From positions 749,307-813,306 of the forward strand of contig NZ_SHKM01000002.1 in assembly GCF_004217225.1 (NCBI RefSeq): 64,000 nucleotides of DNA, given 5' to 3'. Under the pieces are notes generated by a model that saw only the letters and a list, made by a program, of their open reading frames with translations, had not been told where the DNA came from and did not search any database. Shown here piece by piece: positions 37,685-47,436 of the stretch. The stretch comes from Azospira oryzae. Its GTDB lineage: Bacteria; Pseudomonadota; Gammaproteobacteria; Burkholderiales; Rhodocyclaceae. The position numbers and the translations under genes are program-made. Within the stretch, counting starts at the first letter, position 1; the number at the start of each line of letters is the position of its first letter.

Positions 37685-37941
37685 TTCCGGCGTCACCAGT
37701 GGTTTACCCCGGGTGCGTCGGCGCCACTCCTACCCTAGACTGCTGTAACGACAACTGCCCGTCCGGGGATATTGCATGACCGCTACGCTTCTCCGCTGCG
37801 TATGCCGCTCTCCCCTCCGGCGTCCACCCCTTCCCGCCAACCGCCGGTCATATCCCGAGCGCATCGTTGGGGGGCGGGAGGCTGGCTCGGTGCAGCTATA
37901 CTGTCCCCGGGGATTGCACCCAACAGAGGGGTGTTAGGGAT

Positions 37942-39831
37942 ATGCTGAAAAGTCGTCGCTGGGTATTGCTGTTGCTGCCGCTCATCGTCTTGGTCGATGT
38001 TTTACTGTACCGCCATGTCGTGGAGGAGCGACACCATGCCCTGGTGGATGCCGAAGCGGTATTGCAGGTTAGCGCCGAGGTGGTCCGGGGACGGATGGAT
38101 CAACTCCTGGATACCTACGACCGCACCCTGACCGGTGTGGGCGAAGTCATCGCGGCCCAGGGAGGCCTGCATGCCGGAAACGATCTCTACCTGCACCGCC
38201 TGCTTGTCCGCCGCCATGCCATTACTCCGGGGCTGCGTTGGTTGTTCGTTGTTGGCCATGACGGTCAGTTGGCCGTGACTTCTTCCGACTTTCCGTCGCC
38301 CCGAGCTGATCTGGGCGACCGGGAATACTTTCAGGCTGCCATGCAATCCAGGATGGCGCCGTTCTACATCGGCCCCCTGCTGACCAGCCGGGTCTATCAA
38401 GGCCAGTTCGTTCCGGTCAGCCGCGGGGTGGTCAGCGATGCCAACGAACTGCTGGGGGTGGCCGCCGCCGGCGTTGAGCCCGCCGAGTTTGTCCGTCTGC
38501 TCAGTGAGCAGGCTCTGCCTGACGGCTATTCCCTGCATTTGTTGCTCAACAGTGGCGATGTGCTGACCTGCTTTCCGTCCGGCGGCGATTGCAAAGACCG
38601 CAACTGGGCAGACGACCCGCACTTCCGGCAATGGCAGGAAGGTGCCCTGCGCGCCCGATTCCCCCTGGCCGGTCCTGGTGCCGGCTTCTATGCCCGCTCG
38701 GAGCGCTACCCCTTCCTGGTGGTGGCGACATACGACCAGAATCGCATACTGGAGCGCTGGCGTCAGGGCCTGCCGACCTACTGGCTGTTTGGCCTGGGTG
38801 GCAACCTACTGCTGCTGGTCCTGGTCCTGTTTTCCTTCCGCCAGTTGCAGCGCCGACGCGAGGCCCTGGCCGCCCTGGAGGATGCGAACCGGCGCCTGGA
38901 ATCCCGGGTGCAGGAACGGACTGCAGAGCTGTACGAACGGGAAGTGCAGTCCCGCATTTTTATGAACACGGCCCTGGATGCTGTCGTGGTGATCGATGGA
39001 AACGGGCGCATCCAGAAATTCAACCGGGCGGCGGAACGCATGTTCGGCTACCAGGCCGAGGAAGTAATGGGGCGCGGCCTGGAAATGCTGATGCCGGAGA
39101 GCTTTGCTGCCACTCATCAGCAGCACGTCCAGGCTGCCAATCACCAGATCGCCGTTCGGGCCATGGGGCGTGGTCGGGAGGTGCTGGGGCGTTGCAAGGA
39201 TGGCAGGGAGTTCCCCATTGAAGTCAGCGTAGGCAGTTCCAACGAGGCCGGGGGCGATCTCCATGTGGGCATCATCCGGGACATCTCCGAACGCAAGGCG
39301 GTGGAGGCGGAACTGCAGCGGATGGCCACCACCGACGGCTTGACCGGGCTGCTCAATCGCCGCGCCTTTACCGGTGAGGCGGAGCGGCTGTTGGCTCTGG
39401 CCCATCGGCATGCTCAGCCCTGCTGCGTCATGATGCTCGATGCCGACCGATTCAAGCGCATTAACGACACTTACGGACATCCGGTGGGAGACCGGGTCCT
39501 TAAGGCCCTGGCCCACTCCTTGGTCGGCGAACTGCGTCAGACCGATCTGGTTGGGCGTTTGGGCGGGGAAGAGTTTGGGGTATTGCTGCCCGGGACCGAT
39601 GCGGCGGGAGGTGAGCAGTTGGGCCAGCGCGTGTTACAGGCCATTCGCTCCATACGCTTGCCGTTGGATGAAGGCGAACTGAGCTTCACGATAAGTATCG
39701 GCGCTGCCCTGAGTGCCGGTGGAGACGACCTGGAGGCCATTATGCAGCGGGCCGACGCCGCCCTCTACGTCGCCAAGGAGGGCGGCCGGGACCGGCTGGC
39801 CTGGGAAGGCTGGCAGCCCCCCGCCGCCTGA
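37942..39831 (+). CDS. Membrane diguanylate cyclase (sensor, PAS, GGDEF)
   Basis: 629 aa. Start at 37942 (MLKSRRWVLLLLPLIVLV) with AGGGA before it; a frame from 37867 adds an unlikely prefix. TM helix (~7-24), periplasmic dCache-like sensor (~30-270), second TM (~275-300), coiled coil, PAS domain (~335-455, FMNTALDAVVVIDGNGRIQKFNRAAERMFGY) and GGDEF (~465-625) with the active GGEEF motif (LGGEEFGVLLPG). It should make c-di-GMP in response to an external signal. Codon use is less GC-biased than in its neighbours, suggesting later arrival. Confidence 0.93.
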   Translation: MLKSRRWVLLLLPLIVLVDVLLYRHVVEERHHALVDAEAVLQVSAEVVRGRMDQLLDTYDRTLTGVGEVIAAQGGLHAGNDLYLHRLLVRRHAITPGLRWLFVVGHDGQLAVTSSDFPSPRADLGDREYFQAAMQSRMAPFYIGPLLTSRVYQGQFVPVSRGVVSDANELLGVAAAGVEPAEFVRLLSEQALPDGYSLHLLLNSGDVLTCFPSGGDCKDRNWADDPHFRQWQEGALRARFPLAGPGAGFYARSERYPFLVVATYDQNRILERWRQGLPTYWLFGLGGNLLLLVLVLFSFRQLQRRREALAALEDANRRLESRVQERTAELYEREVQSRIFMNTALDAVVVIDGNGRIQKFNRAAERMFGYQAEEVMGRGLEMLMPESFAATHQQHVQAANHQIAVRAMGRGREVLGRCKDGREFPIEVSVGSSNEAGGDLHVGIIRDISERKAVEAELQRMATTDGLTGLLNRRAFTGEAERLLALAHRHAQPCCVMMLDADRFKRINDTYGHPVGDRVLKALAHSLVGELRQTDLVGRLGGEEFGVLLPGTDAAGGEQLGQRVLQAIRSIRLPLDEGELSFTISIGAALSAGGDDLEAIMQRADAALYVAKEGGRDRLAWEGWQPPAA

Positions 39832-39963
39832 GCGCACTGGCCTGGGGCGCCGGGTCCTCCGGACGACCCAAGGCGGGGCCCGGCCCCCGGCCCCGGGGCG
39901 CCCCCATTCCCGCCATTGCCGGGAAATTCCCCTAAGTCCTTGTCCGGCATGGGCTTTGCTAAC

Positions 39964-39986
39964 CGTTATATATTCGAAAAATAACG
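39964..39986. promoter_or_regulatory. Candidate ModE box upstream of ModE-like gene
   Basis: CGTTATATA and AAAATAACG are separated by 5 bases and match the two arms of the ModE consensus (CGTTATATA / TATATAACG). It lies 14 bases before the start of the ModE-like gene, overlapping its likely promoter. Repression by molybdate-loaded ModE is inferred. Confidence 0.75.
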
Positions 39987-39999
39987 AAGGAAAGCCGCC

Positions 40000-40833
40000 A
40001 TGAACGACCAGCCCGTTAGCGAAATTACCGATCAACTCAGCCCCGACCGGGTCGCGCCCCTGCGCCTGTACCCGGTGGCGGGCATTCCCGGTCCCTTTGC
40101 CGTGGCCGCCGGCCACGACCGTCTGGCCTGGCTGGAGCGGGCCGCCGTGGCCGATGCCCTGGCGGTGGGCGCCGAGGCCGCTGGGGAGGCCCGCCGCGCC
40201 GCCGAGGAGCTGAACAATCTGGCCGGGGAGCGCCTGGCCGAATGGGAGGCGGAGGATGGAGGCGAAGGGAGCCGCGGCCGCCTGCGCCTGACGCCCCGGG
40301 GCCGGCGCCTGGCCATGGTGCTGGTGGCCCTGGCGGAGGAACGGCAGCTGCTGCGCCAGCGTTGCGGCGGCCACTTCGATGCGGATCTGCAGCTGCTGGA
40401 ACGGGTGGCGGTACGCACCAGCGCCCGCAACCAGTTCAGCGGCCGGGTGCAGGCGGTGGAGCGGGGCCCCCTGCTCGACCAGGTGCTGCTGGCCTTGCCC
40501 GGCGGGCGCCTGCTGCGGGCCAGCGTCACCCCGGAAAGCACTCGCTGCCTGGGCCTGGCCCCGGGCCAGGAACTGGTGGCTCTGGTCAAGGCTTCGGCCA
40601 CCCTGGTGCTGGGCAGCGGCGAAGGCAGCGACTACGCTGACTACAACCGCCTCGGCGGCGTGGTCCAGCGCATCCAGGAAAGCGGCGAACGGCGGGAGAT
40701 CGTGGTGGACCTGGGCCACGGCCTCACCGGTGTCGCCAACGCCGGCGCCGACCTGGCCGAACCCTTCGCCCCGGGCCAGCCGGCCTGGATCGCCTTCCGT
40801 CCCTCGGCCGTGCTGCTGGGTCTCGTCAGCTAG
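40000..40833 (+). CDS. Diverged ModE paralogue with Mop/TOBE domain
   Basis: 277 aa. The C-terminal part (~140-277) has two Mop/TOBE repeats (VRTSARNQFSGRVQAVERG, then NRLGGVVQRIQESGERRE). The N-terminal ~130 residues line up by eye with the wHTH of the true ModE in this window (shared ...NNLA..L..., then LTPxGRxL...VALAEERQLLRQ against LTDYGRKIIALYRAVEQEYQ), but the recognition helix is diverged. It may be a second molybdate-responsive regulator, as with MopA/MopB of Rhodobacter, or a storage protein. It has a ModE box upstream and converges on modD. Confidence 0.75.
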   Translation: MNDQPVSEITDQLSPDRVAPLRLYPVAGIPGPFAVAAGHDRLAWLERAAVADALAVGAEAAGEARRAAEELNNLAGERLAEWEAEDGGEGSRGRLRLTPRGRRLAMVLVALAEERQLLRQRCGGHFDADLQLLERVAVRTSARNQFSGRVQAVERGPLLDQVLLALPGGRLLRASVTPESTRCLGLAPGQELVALVKASATLVLGSGEGSDYADYNRLGGVVQRIQESGERREIVVDLGHGLTGVANAGADLAEPFAPGQPAWIAFRPSAVLLGLVS

Positions 40834-41732
40834 ACCGGCACCAGGCTCACCGCCACGTCCCGGGGCGGGGCGCTGTAGGGCCAGGAGGAGACCAGCAGGC
40901 GGGCGCCGCTGGCGGCGTAGGCCGCCGCGTTGCCGGGGTGGATGCCGCCGGCGGCGGCGAGGATGGGGTGCAGCTCGTGGCTGGCCAGCAGGTCGCGGCA
41001 GGCGGCGACGGCGGCGGGAGTGAATTTCTCCAGCTGCAGGATTTCGGCGCCGGCCCGGGCCCAGACCAGGGCCTCTTCGGCGCTATACACTTCCACCGCC
41101 AGCTTGTGCTCCGGCAGGGCGCCATGGAGCCGGGCCACGGTGGCGGCGGGGGGCTCGGCGAGAAAGCGGCGGTGCTCGGCGAAGAGCAGGAGGGACTCGG
41201 AAAGGCCCAGGCGGTGCATGAAGGCACCGCCGCAGCGCATGGCCTTCACCGCCAGGGCTTTGCTGCCCGGCGGCGTCTTGCGAGTGCAGGCCACCGGCAG
41301 GGGCGCCGCCGCGGCCACCAGTTCGGCGGCGGCGCTGGCCAGGCCGCTGCTCCATTCCAGCAGCACCTGGGCGCTTTTCCAGGCCCGGTGCAGGGCGGCG
41401 GCACTGCCTGCGGCTTCCAGGATGGGGGCGTCGGCGGCCAGGGCGTCGCCGCTGGCCGCCAGGGGGCGTGCCGCGCAGCCGGCCAGGATCAGCAGGCGGA
41501 CCGCCTCCTCGACACCGCACAGGGTCATGGGCTGGCGGGCCCGGCAGTCGAGGCGGCCGGCCTGGGGGCCGATGCCCAGGGCGGCGGTGGTGAGGTCGCC
41601 GTGGGGTACGTCGTCGGCCAGCAGCCGGGTCAGGTCGGCGTCGCCGAGGACACAGTCGGTGTCGACCGCAGGCGTGGCGGAGGGGGAATGAGGATGGGAA
41701 AGAGGATGGGAAAGAGGAGCGGCGGCAACCAT
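40830..41732 (-). CDS. modD: ModD-type quinolinate-phosphoribosyltransferase-like protein
   Basis: 300 aa. Start at 41732 (MVAAAPLSHPLSHPHSPSAT); the upstream extension overlaps the NifX-family gene. The NadC-like fold is seen in ADDVPHGDLTTAALG, VACTRKTPPGSKALAVKAMRCGGAFMHRLGLSESLLLF and the C-terminal AAGGIHPGNAAAYAASGARLLVSS. This is the ModD group found with molybdate or nif genes; its reaction is uncertain. It is 38 bases downstream of the NifX-family gene on the same strand. Confidence 0.85.
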   Translation of the reverse strand: MVAAAPLSHPLSHPHSPSATPAVDTDCVLGDADLTRLLADDVPHGDLTTAALGIGPQAGRLDCRARQPMTLCGVEEAVRLLILAGCAARPLAASGDALAADAPILEAAGSAAALHRAWKSAQVLLEWSSGLASAAAELVAAAAPLPVACTRKTPPGSKALAVKAMRCGGAFMHRLGLSESLLLFAEHRRFLAEPPAATVARLHGALPEHKLAVEVYSAEEALVWARAGAEILQLEKFTPAAVAACRDLLASHELHPILAAAGGIHPGNAAAYAASGARLLVSSWPYSAPPRDVAVSLVPV

Positions 41733-41770
41733 GGCGGGCTTTCGTCGTTGGCGCCGCGCCGGGGGCGCGG

Positions 41771-42157
41771 CTAGTGGCGGGAGGTGAGCAGGTCCTTCAG
41801 CTTGCACAGGATCAGGGTCGGGTCGAAACGTGTGTCGGGCAGCACCTCGCCGGCCAGCACCCGGGCCAGGGCCGCCGCCGGGTCGGTCTCGCCGGTGAGC
41901 AGCACCTGGGCGCCGCGCTTGGCCATGTGACGGATGAAGCCGTCGCCGGCGCTGGCGGCGATGACCACTTCCACCCCGTCCAGGGGATGGGGGCCGTTGT
42001 CGTCGAAGTGGTGGATGACCTGCTCCTTGGCCAGCTCGATGCGTTCCCCGGCGGGCAGGGGGGCGCCCGGCCGGCAGTCGTAGAGCAGCCACTGGCGGGC
42101 CTGGCCGGCATGGCTGGAGACGGTGGCGAAATCCTTGGCGGCGATGGCGATTTTCAT
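41771..42157 (-). CDS. NifX/NafY-family FeMo-cofactor binding protein (COG1433)
   Basis: 128 aa. Start at 42157 (MKIAIAAKDFATVSSHAGQARQWLLYD); the upstream frame extends through the repeat region and is rejected. The dinitrogenase iron-molybdenum cofactor fold (VSSHAGQARQWLLYD, GVEVVIAASAGDGFIRHMAKRGAQVLLTG) is clear. The family carries FeMo-co precursors; this stand-alone copy lies among mod genes, unlike the nifX copy at 51 kb. A role in Mo or cofactor trafficking is inferred. Confidence 0.85.
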   Translation of the reverse strand: MKIAIAAKDFATVSSHAGQARQWLLYDCRPGAPLPAGERIELAKEQVIHHFDDNGPHPLDGVEVVIAASAGDGFIRHMAKRGAQVLLTGETDPAAALARVLAGEVLPDTRFDPTLILCKLKDLLTSRH

Positions 42158-42270
42158 GGTGTCGGAAGTCCTACAAAGGGAGGCGGATGGCTCTTCAGAG
42201 CGAATTCCGTACCGCTTCGCCTTCCTTGCAAGGGCCGGCCTGGGAGGCAGAAGGGACGGCATTCTCGACG

Positions 42271-42294
42271 ATGCCATGCTGAATAGTGGCGTCC
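42271..42294 (-). repeat. 24-base dispersed repeat, copy B
   Basis: ATGCCATGCTGAATAGTGGC plus GTCC is the complement of the repeat at 35769-35792 with a single mismatch. It lies in the 213-base gap between modC and the NifX-family gene. The rest of that gap holds no gene I can support. Confidence 0.7.
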
Positions 42295-42370
42295 CGCTTG
42301 CCGTTGCGGGCAGCGCCTGCAGAAAACCCGAGTCGCGGCCTGGCGGTCGCCTTCGCCAGCCGTGCAGCCC

Positions 42371-43468
42371 TCAGGCCAGCAGGGCCACGGCCTTGATCTG
42401 GGCCCACACGCTTTTCCCCGGCTGCAGTTGCAGCTGGTCCCGGGAGCGGCGGGTGATGCGGGCCAGCAGGGGCGTGCCGCCGGCTTCCAGGCGCACCAGG
42501 ACGTGGGCCGGGGTGTCGGCGTCGGCGATGGCGGCCACCGTGGCCGGCACCCGGTTGAGGATGGAGCTGTCGTCCCGTTCCGAGAGGGAGAGGCTGACGT
42601 CCCGGGCCCGCACCTGGAAGCGCAGGCGCTTGCCCGGGCTTTCCGGGCCGTGGGCCACCTGCACCCGGCCGCCGGGGAAATCCAGGGCCAGCAGGTGGTA
42701 GGCGGCATCGTGGCCGGCCACGAGGCCTTCCACCACCACCCCGGCGTCGTCGCTCACTGCCGTGGGCAGGTCCAGGCGGGCCAGGGTTTCCGCCAGGTGG
42801 CCGCTGGCCGCCACCTGGCCGTTGTCCAGCAGCACCAGGTGGTCCGCCAGGCGGGCCACTTCATCGGGGGAATGGGTGACGTAGAGCACCGGGATGTCCA
42901 GCTCCTCCCGCAGGCGGGTGAGATAGGGCAGGATCTCGGCCTTGCGCTTGCCGTCCAGGGCTGCCAGGGGCTCGTCCATGAGCAGCAGCCGGGGCGAGGC
43001 CAGCAGGGCCCGGGCGATGGCCACCCGCTGCCGCTCGCCGCCGGAGAGCTTGTCCGGGCGGCGGGCCAGGAGGTGGCCGATGCCCAGCAGTTCCACCGCC
43101 TGGGCCAGGTCCACCCGCCGTTCGGCGGCGGCCAGGCGCTTGCGGCCGAAATCCAGGTTGGCCTCGACGCTGAGGTGGGGAAAGAGGCTGGCCTCCTGGA
43201 AAACATAGCCCAGGGGGCGACGATGGGTGGGCAGGAAGCGCTCGCCGTCCTGCCACACCTCGCCGTTCACCTCCAGGTAGGCGCCGGGGTGGCGCTCCAG
43301 GCCGGCGATGGCCCGCAGCAGGGTGGTCTTGCCCGAGCCGGAGTGGCCGAACAGGGCGGTGACGCCCCGGCCCGGCAGGGTCAGGTCCGCCGCCAGGGAA
43401 AATTCCCCGTAGACGATGTGAAAGCGGGCGCGGATGGCCTGATCGTCGTTGGGCATTTCAGTAGCCAT
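42371..43468 (-). CDS. modC: Molybdate ABC transporter ATPase ModC
   Basis: 365 aa. Walker [17 protein letters not shown], signature [15 protein letters not shown], Walker [13 protein letters not shown] and a C-terminal TOBE/Mop domain with [10 protein letters not shown]. The N-terminus is extended ([23 protein letters not shown]). It energises molybdate import and overlaps modB by 11 bases. Confidence 0.96.
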   Translation of the reverse strand: MATEMPNDDQAIRARFHIVYGEFSLAADLTLPGRGVTALFGHSGSGKTTLLRAIAGLERHPGAYLEVNGEVWQDGERFLPTHRRPLGYVFQEASLFPHLSVEANLDFGRKRLAAAERRVDLAQAVELLGIGHLLARRPDKLSGGERQRVAIARALLASPRLLLMDEPLAALDGKRKAEILPYLTRLREELDIPVLYVTHSPDEVARLADHLVLLDNGQVAASGHLAETLARLDLPTAVSDDAGVVVEGLVAGHDAAYHLLALDFPGGRVQVAHGPESPGKRLRFQVRARDVSLSLSERDDSSILNRVPATVAAIADADTPAHVLVRLEAGGTPLLARITRRSRDQLQLQPGKSVWAQIKAVALLA

Positions 43469-44138
43469 GGCGGCTCCTTGCCTTGCTGCCGTAGAGGGCC
43501 AGCAGCACCAGGAAGCTGAAGACCAGCATGCCGCCGGCCAGCCAGTGGGCCTGGGTGTATTCCAGGGCTTCCACGTGGTCGTAGATCTGCACCGAGACCA
43601 CCCGGGTCTTTTCCGGGATATTGCCGCCGATCATCAGCACCACGCCGAACTCGCCCACGGTGTGGGCGAAGCCCAGGATGGTGGCGGTGACGAAGCCGGG
43701 CCGGGCCAGGGGCAGCGCTACCGAGAAGAAGGTGTCCCAGGGCGAGGCCCGCAGGGTGGCGGCCGCCTCCAGGGGCCGTTCCCCGAGGGACTCGAAGGCC
43801 TGCTGCAGGGGCTGCACCACGAAGGGCATGGAGTAGAGCACGGAGGCCAGCACCAGGCCGGGAAAGGTGAAGGGCAGCAGGCCCAGGCCGAGGGACTGGG
43901 TCAGCTGGCCGATGGGGCCGTTGGGGCCCAGGGTCACCAGCAGGTAGAAACCGAGCACCGTCGGCGGCAGTACCAGGGGCAGGGCCACGGCGGCCCCCAC
44001 CGGGCCTTTCAGCCAGGAGCGGGTGCGGGCCAGCCACCAGGCGATGGGTGTGCCGAAGAGCAGGAGAAGGAGGGTGGTGGTACCGGCCAGCTTGAGGGTC
44101 AGCAGGACGGCGTTCCAATCATCGGGACCGAAGGGCAT
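43458..44138 (-). CDS. modB: Molybdate ABC transporter permease ModB
   Basis: 226 aa, five hydrophobic segments. [35 protein letters not shown] and the EAA loop [26 protein letters not shown] are typical. It forms the membrane channel with ModC. It lies 125 bases downstream of modA on the same strand. Confidence 0.96.
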   Translation of the reverse strand: MPFGPDDWNAVLLTLKLAGTTTLLLLLFGTPIAWWLARTRSWLKGPVGAAVALPLVLPPTVLGFYLLVTLGPNGPIGQLTQSLGLGLLPFTFPGLVLASVLYSMPFVVQPLQQAFESLGERPLEAAATLRASPWDTFFSVALPLARPGFVTATILGFAHTVGEFGVVLMIGGNIPEKTRVVSVQIYDHVEALEYTQAHWLAGGMLVFSFLVLLALYGSKARSRHGY

Positions 44139-44263
44139 GGGGGGCGTGGGGCAGTCGGGTCAGGTAAGTATGGCCGAAGGGCGGTGCAGGTGGTGGTTGT
44201 GGCAGCCGGCGCAAAAGGGGGCCGGGGCGGCGCCTGGCGCCCCGCTCGGCCCAAGGGGGTGAC

Positions 44264-45088
<825 letters not shown>

Positions 45089-45910
45089 TCAGGCGGTGGC
45101 GGCGAGGATCACGCTGGAGGCCTTGAAGAAGGCGCAGGCCTTCTTGCCCGGCACCAGTTCCAGGGACTCGATGCTGCCGTGGGTGACCACGGCGGTGAGG
45201 GTCTTGCCGCCGGGCAGGGTCAGGGTGACCTCGGCATTCACCGGGCCGTCGTGGATGTGGCTGATCTCGCCCCACAGCTGGTTGCGGGCGGTGATGCGGC
45301 CGGCGCCCTCGGTCAGCAGCATCAGGGAGGAGGCCTTGACCAGGGCGCAGATCTCCTTGCCCAGGGCCAGTTCCAGGTTCTCCGAGGATTCCCTGGTGAT
45401 GATGGCCACCAGCTCGGTGGATTCGTCCAGGGCGATGCGCACCTCGAAATCCACGCCGCCGTCGCGCAGGCCGACGATCTTGCCGACGAACTGGTTGCGG
45501 GCGCTGGTGCGCACCGAGAGGCGGCGCAGCAGGGACTGGAACTGGCGCACGTCGCCCTCGCTGATTTCCGCCATATGGCCGGCGAGGCGGTCCAGGGCGC
45601 CCTGGTATTCCTGCTCCACGGCCCGGTAGAGGGCGATGATCTTGCGTCCGTAGTCCGTCAGCAGGGTGCCGCCGCCGTGGCGGCCGCCGGTGCTGCGCAC
45701 CACCAGGGCCTCGTCGGCCAGGTTGTTCATGGCATCCACCGCGTCCCAGGCCGCCTTGTAGGACAGGGGCACGGCCTTGGCCGCCTGGGAAATGGAGCCG
45801 TGGGTGTCGATGGCTTCCAGCAGGCGGATGCGGGTGTCGCCGAGAAAGGGGCCGAACTCGGTTTCCAGGGCCAGCTTGCCCACCAGCTTCTGTTGATTTT
45901 GGGACATCAC
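45089..45910 (-). CDS. modE: Molybdate-responsive regulator ModE
   Basis: 273 aa. Winged HTH at 15-85 (RIRLLEAIDTHGSISQAAKAVPLSYKAAWDAVDAMNNL, GGRHGGGTLLTDYGRKIIALYR), then two Mop/TOBE repeats (VRTSARNQFVGKI and ITARNQLWGEI) that bind molybdate. It represses mod genes when molybdate is ample. It heads modE-A-B-C and has a candidate ModE box 16 bases upstream of its start. Confidence 0.96.
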   Translation of the reverse strand: MMSQNQQKLVGKLALETEFGPFLGDTRIRLLEAIDTHGSISQAAKAVPLSYKAAWDAVDAMNNLADEALVVRSTGGRHGGGTLLTDYGRKIIALYRAVEQEYQGALDRLAGHMAEISEGDVRQFQSLLRRLSVRTSARNQFVGKIVGLRDGGVDFEVRIALDESTELVAIITRESSENLELALGKEICALVKASSLMLLTEGAGRITARNQLWGEISHIHDGPVNAEVTLTLPGGKTLTAVVTHGSIESLELVPGKKACAFFKASSVILAATA

Positions 45911-45926
45911 AGCCTCTTCCTTGTAA

Positions 45927-45950
45927 CGAAATATACAAAACTACATAGCC
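45927..45950. promoter_or_regulatory. Candidate ModE box upstream of modE
   Basis: On the minus strand GGCTATGTA and TATATTTCG are 6 bases apart; each matches 7 of 9 positions of the ModE half-sites. Autoregulation of the modEABC operon is inferred. Confidence 0.65.
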
Positions 45951-46060
45951 ATTCTGGTGCGCGGGCGATCATTGATGCACCACCGCGGGGATTTACAGCG
46001 CTATGGTTGAACTTATGCAACGGAACGACCTAGACTGCGCTTCATCACGCAAGAACCATG

Positions 46061-46084
46061 CGCGATATTATGTAGTAAATAGCG
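46061..46084. promoter_or_regulatory. Candidate ModE box upstream of the dual-Mop gene
   Basis: CGCGATATT and TAAATAGCG, 6 bases apart, match the ModE arms at 7 and 8 of 9 positions. It lies 37 bases before the molbindin gene, at a promoter position. Confidence 0.65.
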
Positions 46085-46120
46085 CAATTGAAAATAACCC
46101 GGATCAAAAAGGAGTTCAGC

Positions 46121-46549
46121 ATGAAGACCAGCGCCCGTAACGTCTTTTCCGGCAAGGTGAGCGCCCTCACGGCCGGCGCCATCAATACCGAGGTCGAAAT
46201 CACCACCGATGGCGGCGACCGGCTGGTCGCCATCGTCACCCAGGCCAGCGTCAGGGAACTGGGCCTGGCCCTGGGCAAGGAAGCCTTCGCCCTGGTCAAG
46301 GCGCCCTGGGTCATCCTCATGGCCGACGACGGCGAGGTGAGGTTCTCCGCCCGCAACCAGCTTAAGGGCACGGTGCAGAAAATATCCCGGGGCGCCATCA
46401 ACACCGATGTGGTGCTGGCCCTGGCCGGCGGCACCCAGGTGCACGCCGTGGTCACCAACGAGGCGGTGACCGAACTGGGCCTCAAGGAAGGCAGCCCGGC
46501 CACCGCCCTGATCAAGGCCAGCCACGTGGTGCTGGGCGTGCCGGCCTGA
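46121..46549 (+). CDS. mop: Dual-Mop molbindin (molybdate storage)
   Basis: 142 aa. Start at 46121 with AAGGAG before it; a frame from 46088 is rejected. Two tandem Mop domains (MKTSARNVFSGKVSALTAGAINTEVEI and RFSARNQLKGTVQKISRGAINTDVVL). Mop proteins form hexamers or trimers binding several molybdates, buffering Mo for nitrogenase. Divergent from modE with a ModE box between, ending in an intrinsic terminator. Confidence 0.95.
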   Translation: MKTSARNVFSGKVSALTAGAINTEVEITTDGGDRLVAIVTQASVRELGLALGKEAFALVKAPWVILMADDGEVRFSARNQLKGTVQKISRGAINTDVVLALAGGTQVHAVVTNEAVTELGLKEGSPATALIKASHVVLGVPA

Positions 46550-46571
46550 GTTTTTCGGCCAGCAGGCAAGG

Positions 46572-46603
46572 AAAAAGCCGCCCGCGGGCGGCTTTTCTAT
46601 TTT
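46572..46603. terminator. Intrinsic terminator after mop
   Basis: Stem AAAAGCCGCCC/GGGCGGCTTTT, minimal loop, then TCTATTTT. It lies 23 bases after the mop stop. Confidence 0.9.
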
Positions 46604-46676
46604 GCGGCATCGACTCCTGCGGCGAGGAGTGCTGGCCGCTTCCCCTTTGGGGAAATTTTGCTCCGGGTGCGCCGGA

Positions 46677-46751
46677 TCAGGCGCGGCAGGTTGCCGGTTT
46701 GGGTTGGGGCTTCTTGCCCTTGGATTCCTTCTTCTTGTCCTTGCTGCCCAT
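46677..46751 (-). CDS. Lysine-rich 24-residue peptide
   Basis: ATG at 46751 opens MGSKDKKKESKGKKPQPKPA and ends with TCRA before TGA. AAGGAG lies about 8 bases before the start. It is too short for usual gene calling, but the strong ribosome site and the Lys/Ser/Pro-rich composition recall small basic peptides annotated in many proteobacteria. The function is unknown. Confidence 0.55.
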   Translation of the reverse strand: MGSKDKKKESKGKKPQPKPATCRA

Positions 46752-46914
46752 ATGTTTGCTCCTTGAATGAGGGTGCCGGCGCGATGCCGGCACTGTCTGG
46801 ATCATAGTACGGATGGCGGATGCCGGGAGGCCGGAATTCCTTCTGCATGCCGGTGATTGGCCGGGGGAGGGCGGCGATCGGTTAAAATCCCGTCCCTGTT
46901 AACTGGAGAACCCC

Positions 46915-47256
46915 ATGTCCAACCTGCCCGCCTGCCCCCAATGTACCCTGGAAAACACCTACCCGGACGGCGACAACTACGTCTGCGCCGATTGCGGTTT
47001 TGAATGGCCCCAGGCCGGCGCGGCGGCGGAAGAGGAAGCCGACGCCGTGATCAAGGACGCCAACGGCACCGTGCTCAACGACGGCGATGCCGTGGTGCTG
47101 ATCAAGGACCTCAAGGTCAAGGGTTCCTCCATCGTCCTCAAGCAGGGCTCCAAGGTGAAGAGCATCCGTCTGGTGAGTGGCGGCGACCACGAGGTGGACT
47201 GCAAGCTGGACCAGGGCAATTTCATGCTCAAGGCCTGCTTCCTGAAGAAGGTCTGA
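46915..47256 (+). CDS. PhnA/YjdM-family zinc-ribbon protein
   Basis: 113 aa. An N-terminal zinc ribbon (CPQCTLENTYPDGDNYVCADCGFEW) precedes the PhnA domain (DGDAVVLIKDLKVKGSSIVLKQGSKVKSIRLV, VDCKLDQGNFMLKACFLKKV). The family is annotated as alkylphosphonate-related but the name is historical; the role is unclear. Stands alone with a strong terminator. Confidence 0.93.
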   Translation: MSNLPACPQCTLENTYPDGDNYVCADCGFEWPQAGAAAEEEADAVIKDANGTVLNDGDAVVLIKDLKVKGSSIVLKQGSKVKSIRLVSGGDHEVDCKLDQGNFMLKACFLKKV

Positions 47257-47293
47257 GTCGTATAGGCACCGGCAGCGCCGGTCCCGCCGCAGC

Positions 47294-47325
47294 AAGGCCC
47301 GCCTCTCCGGCGGGCCTTTGTTTTT
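47294..47325 (+). terminator. Intrinsic terminator after PhnA-family gene
   Basis: Stem AAGGCCCGCC/GGCGGGCCTT with a short CTC-type loop, then TTGTTTTT; it lies 37 bases after the stop. Confidence 0.9.
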
Positions 47326-47436
47326 GCGGCTTTACATTCTTTTACCGAGGCCGTCAGCTACTTAACGGGGACCGCCCCTAAATTTGCCGCATCGCCATAC
47401 TTACGGCGCCCGCCGTCAGGGTCTGCCGCCGCTGCC

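Noticed and set aside
42220..42245. Possible minus-strand sigma-54 promoter before the NifX-family gene
   Set aside because: The GG-to-GC spacing is off by one base, and the -24 half is poor.
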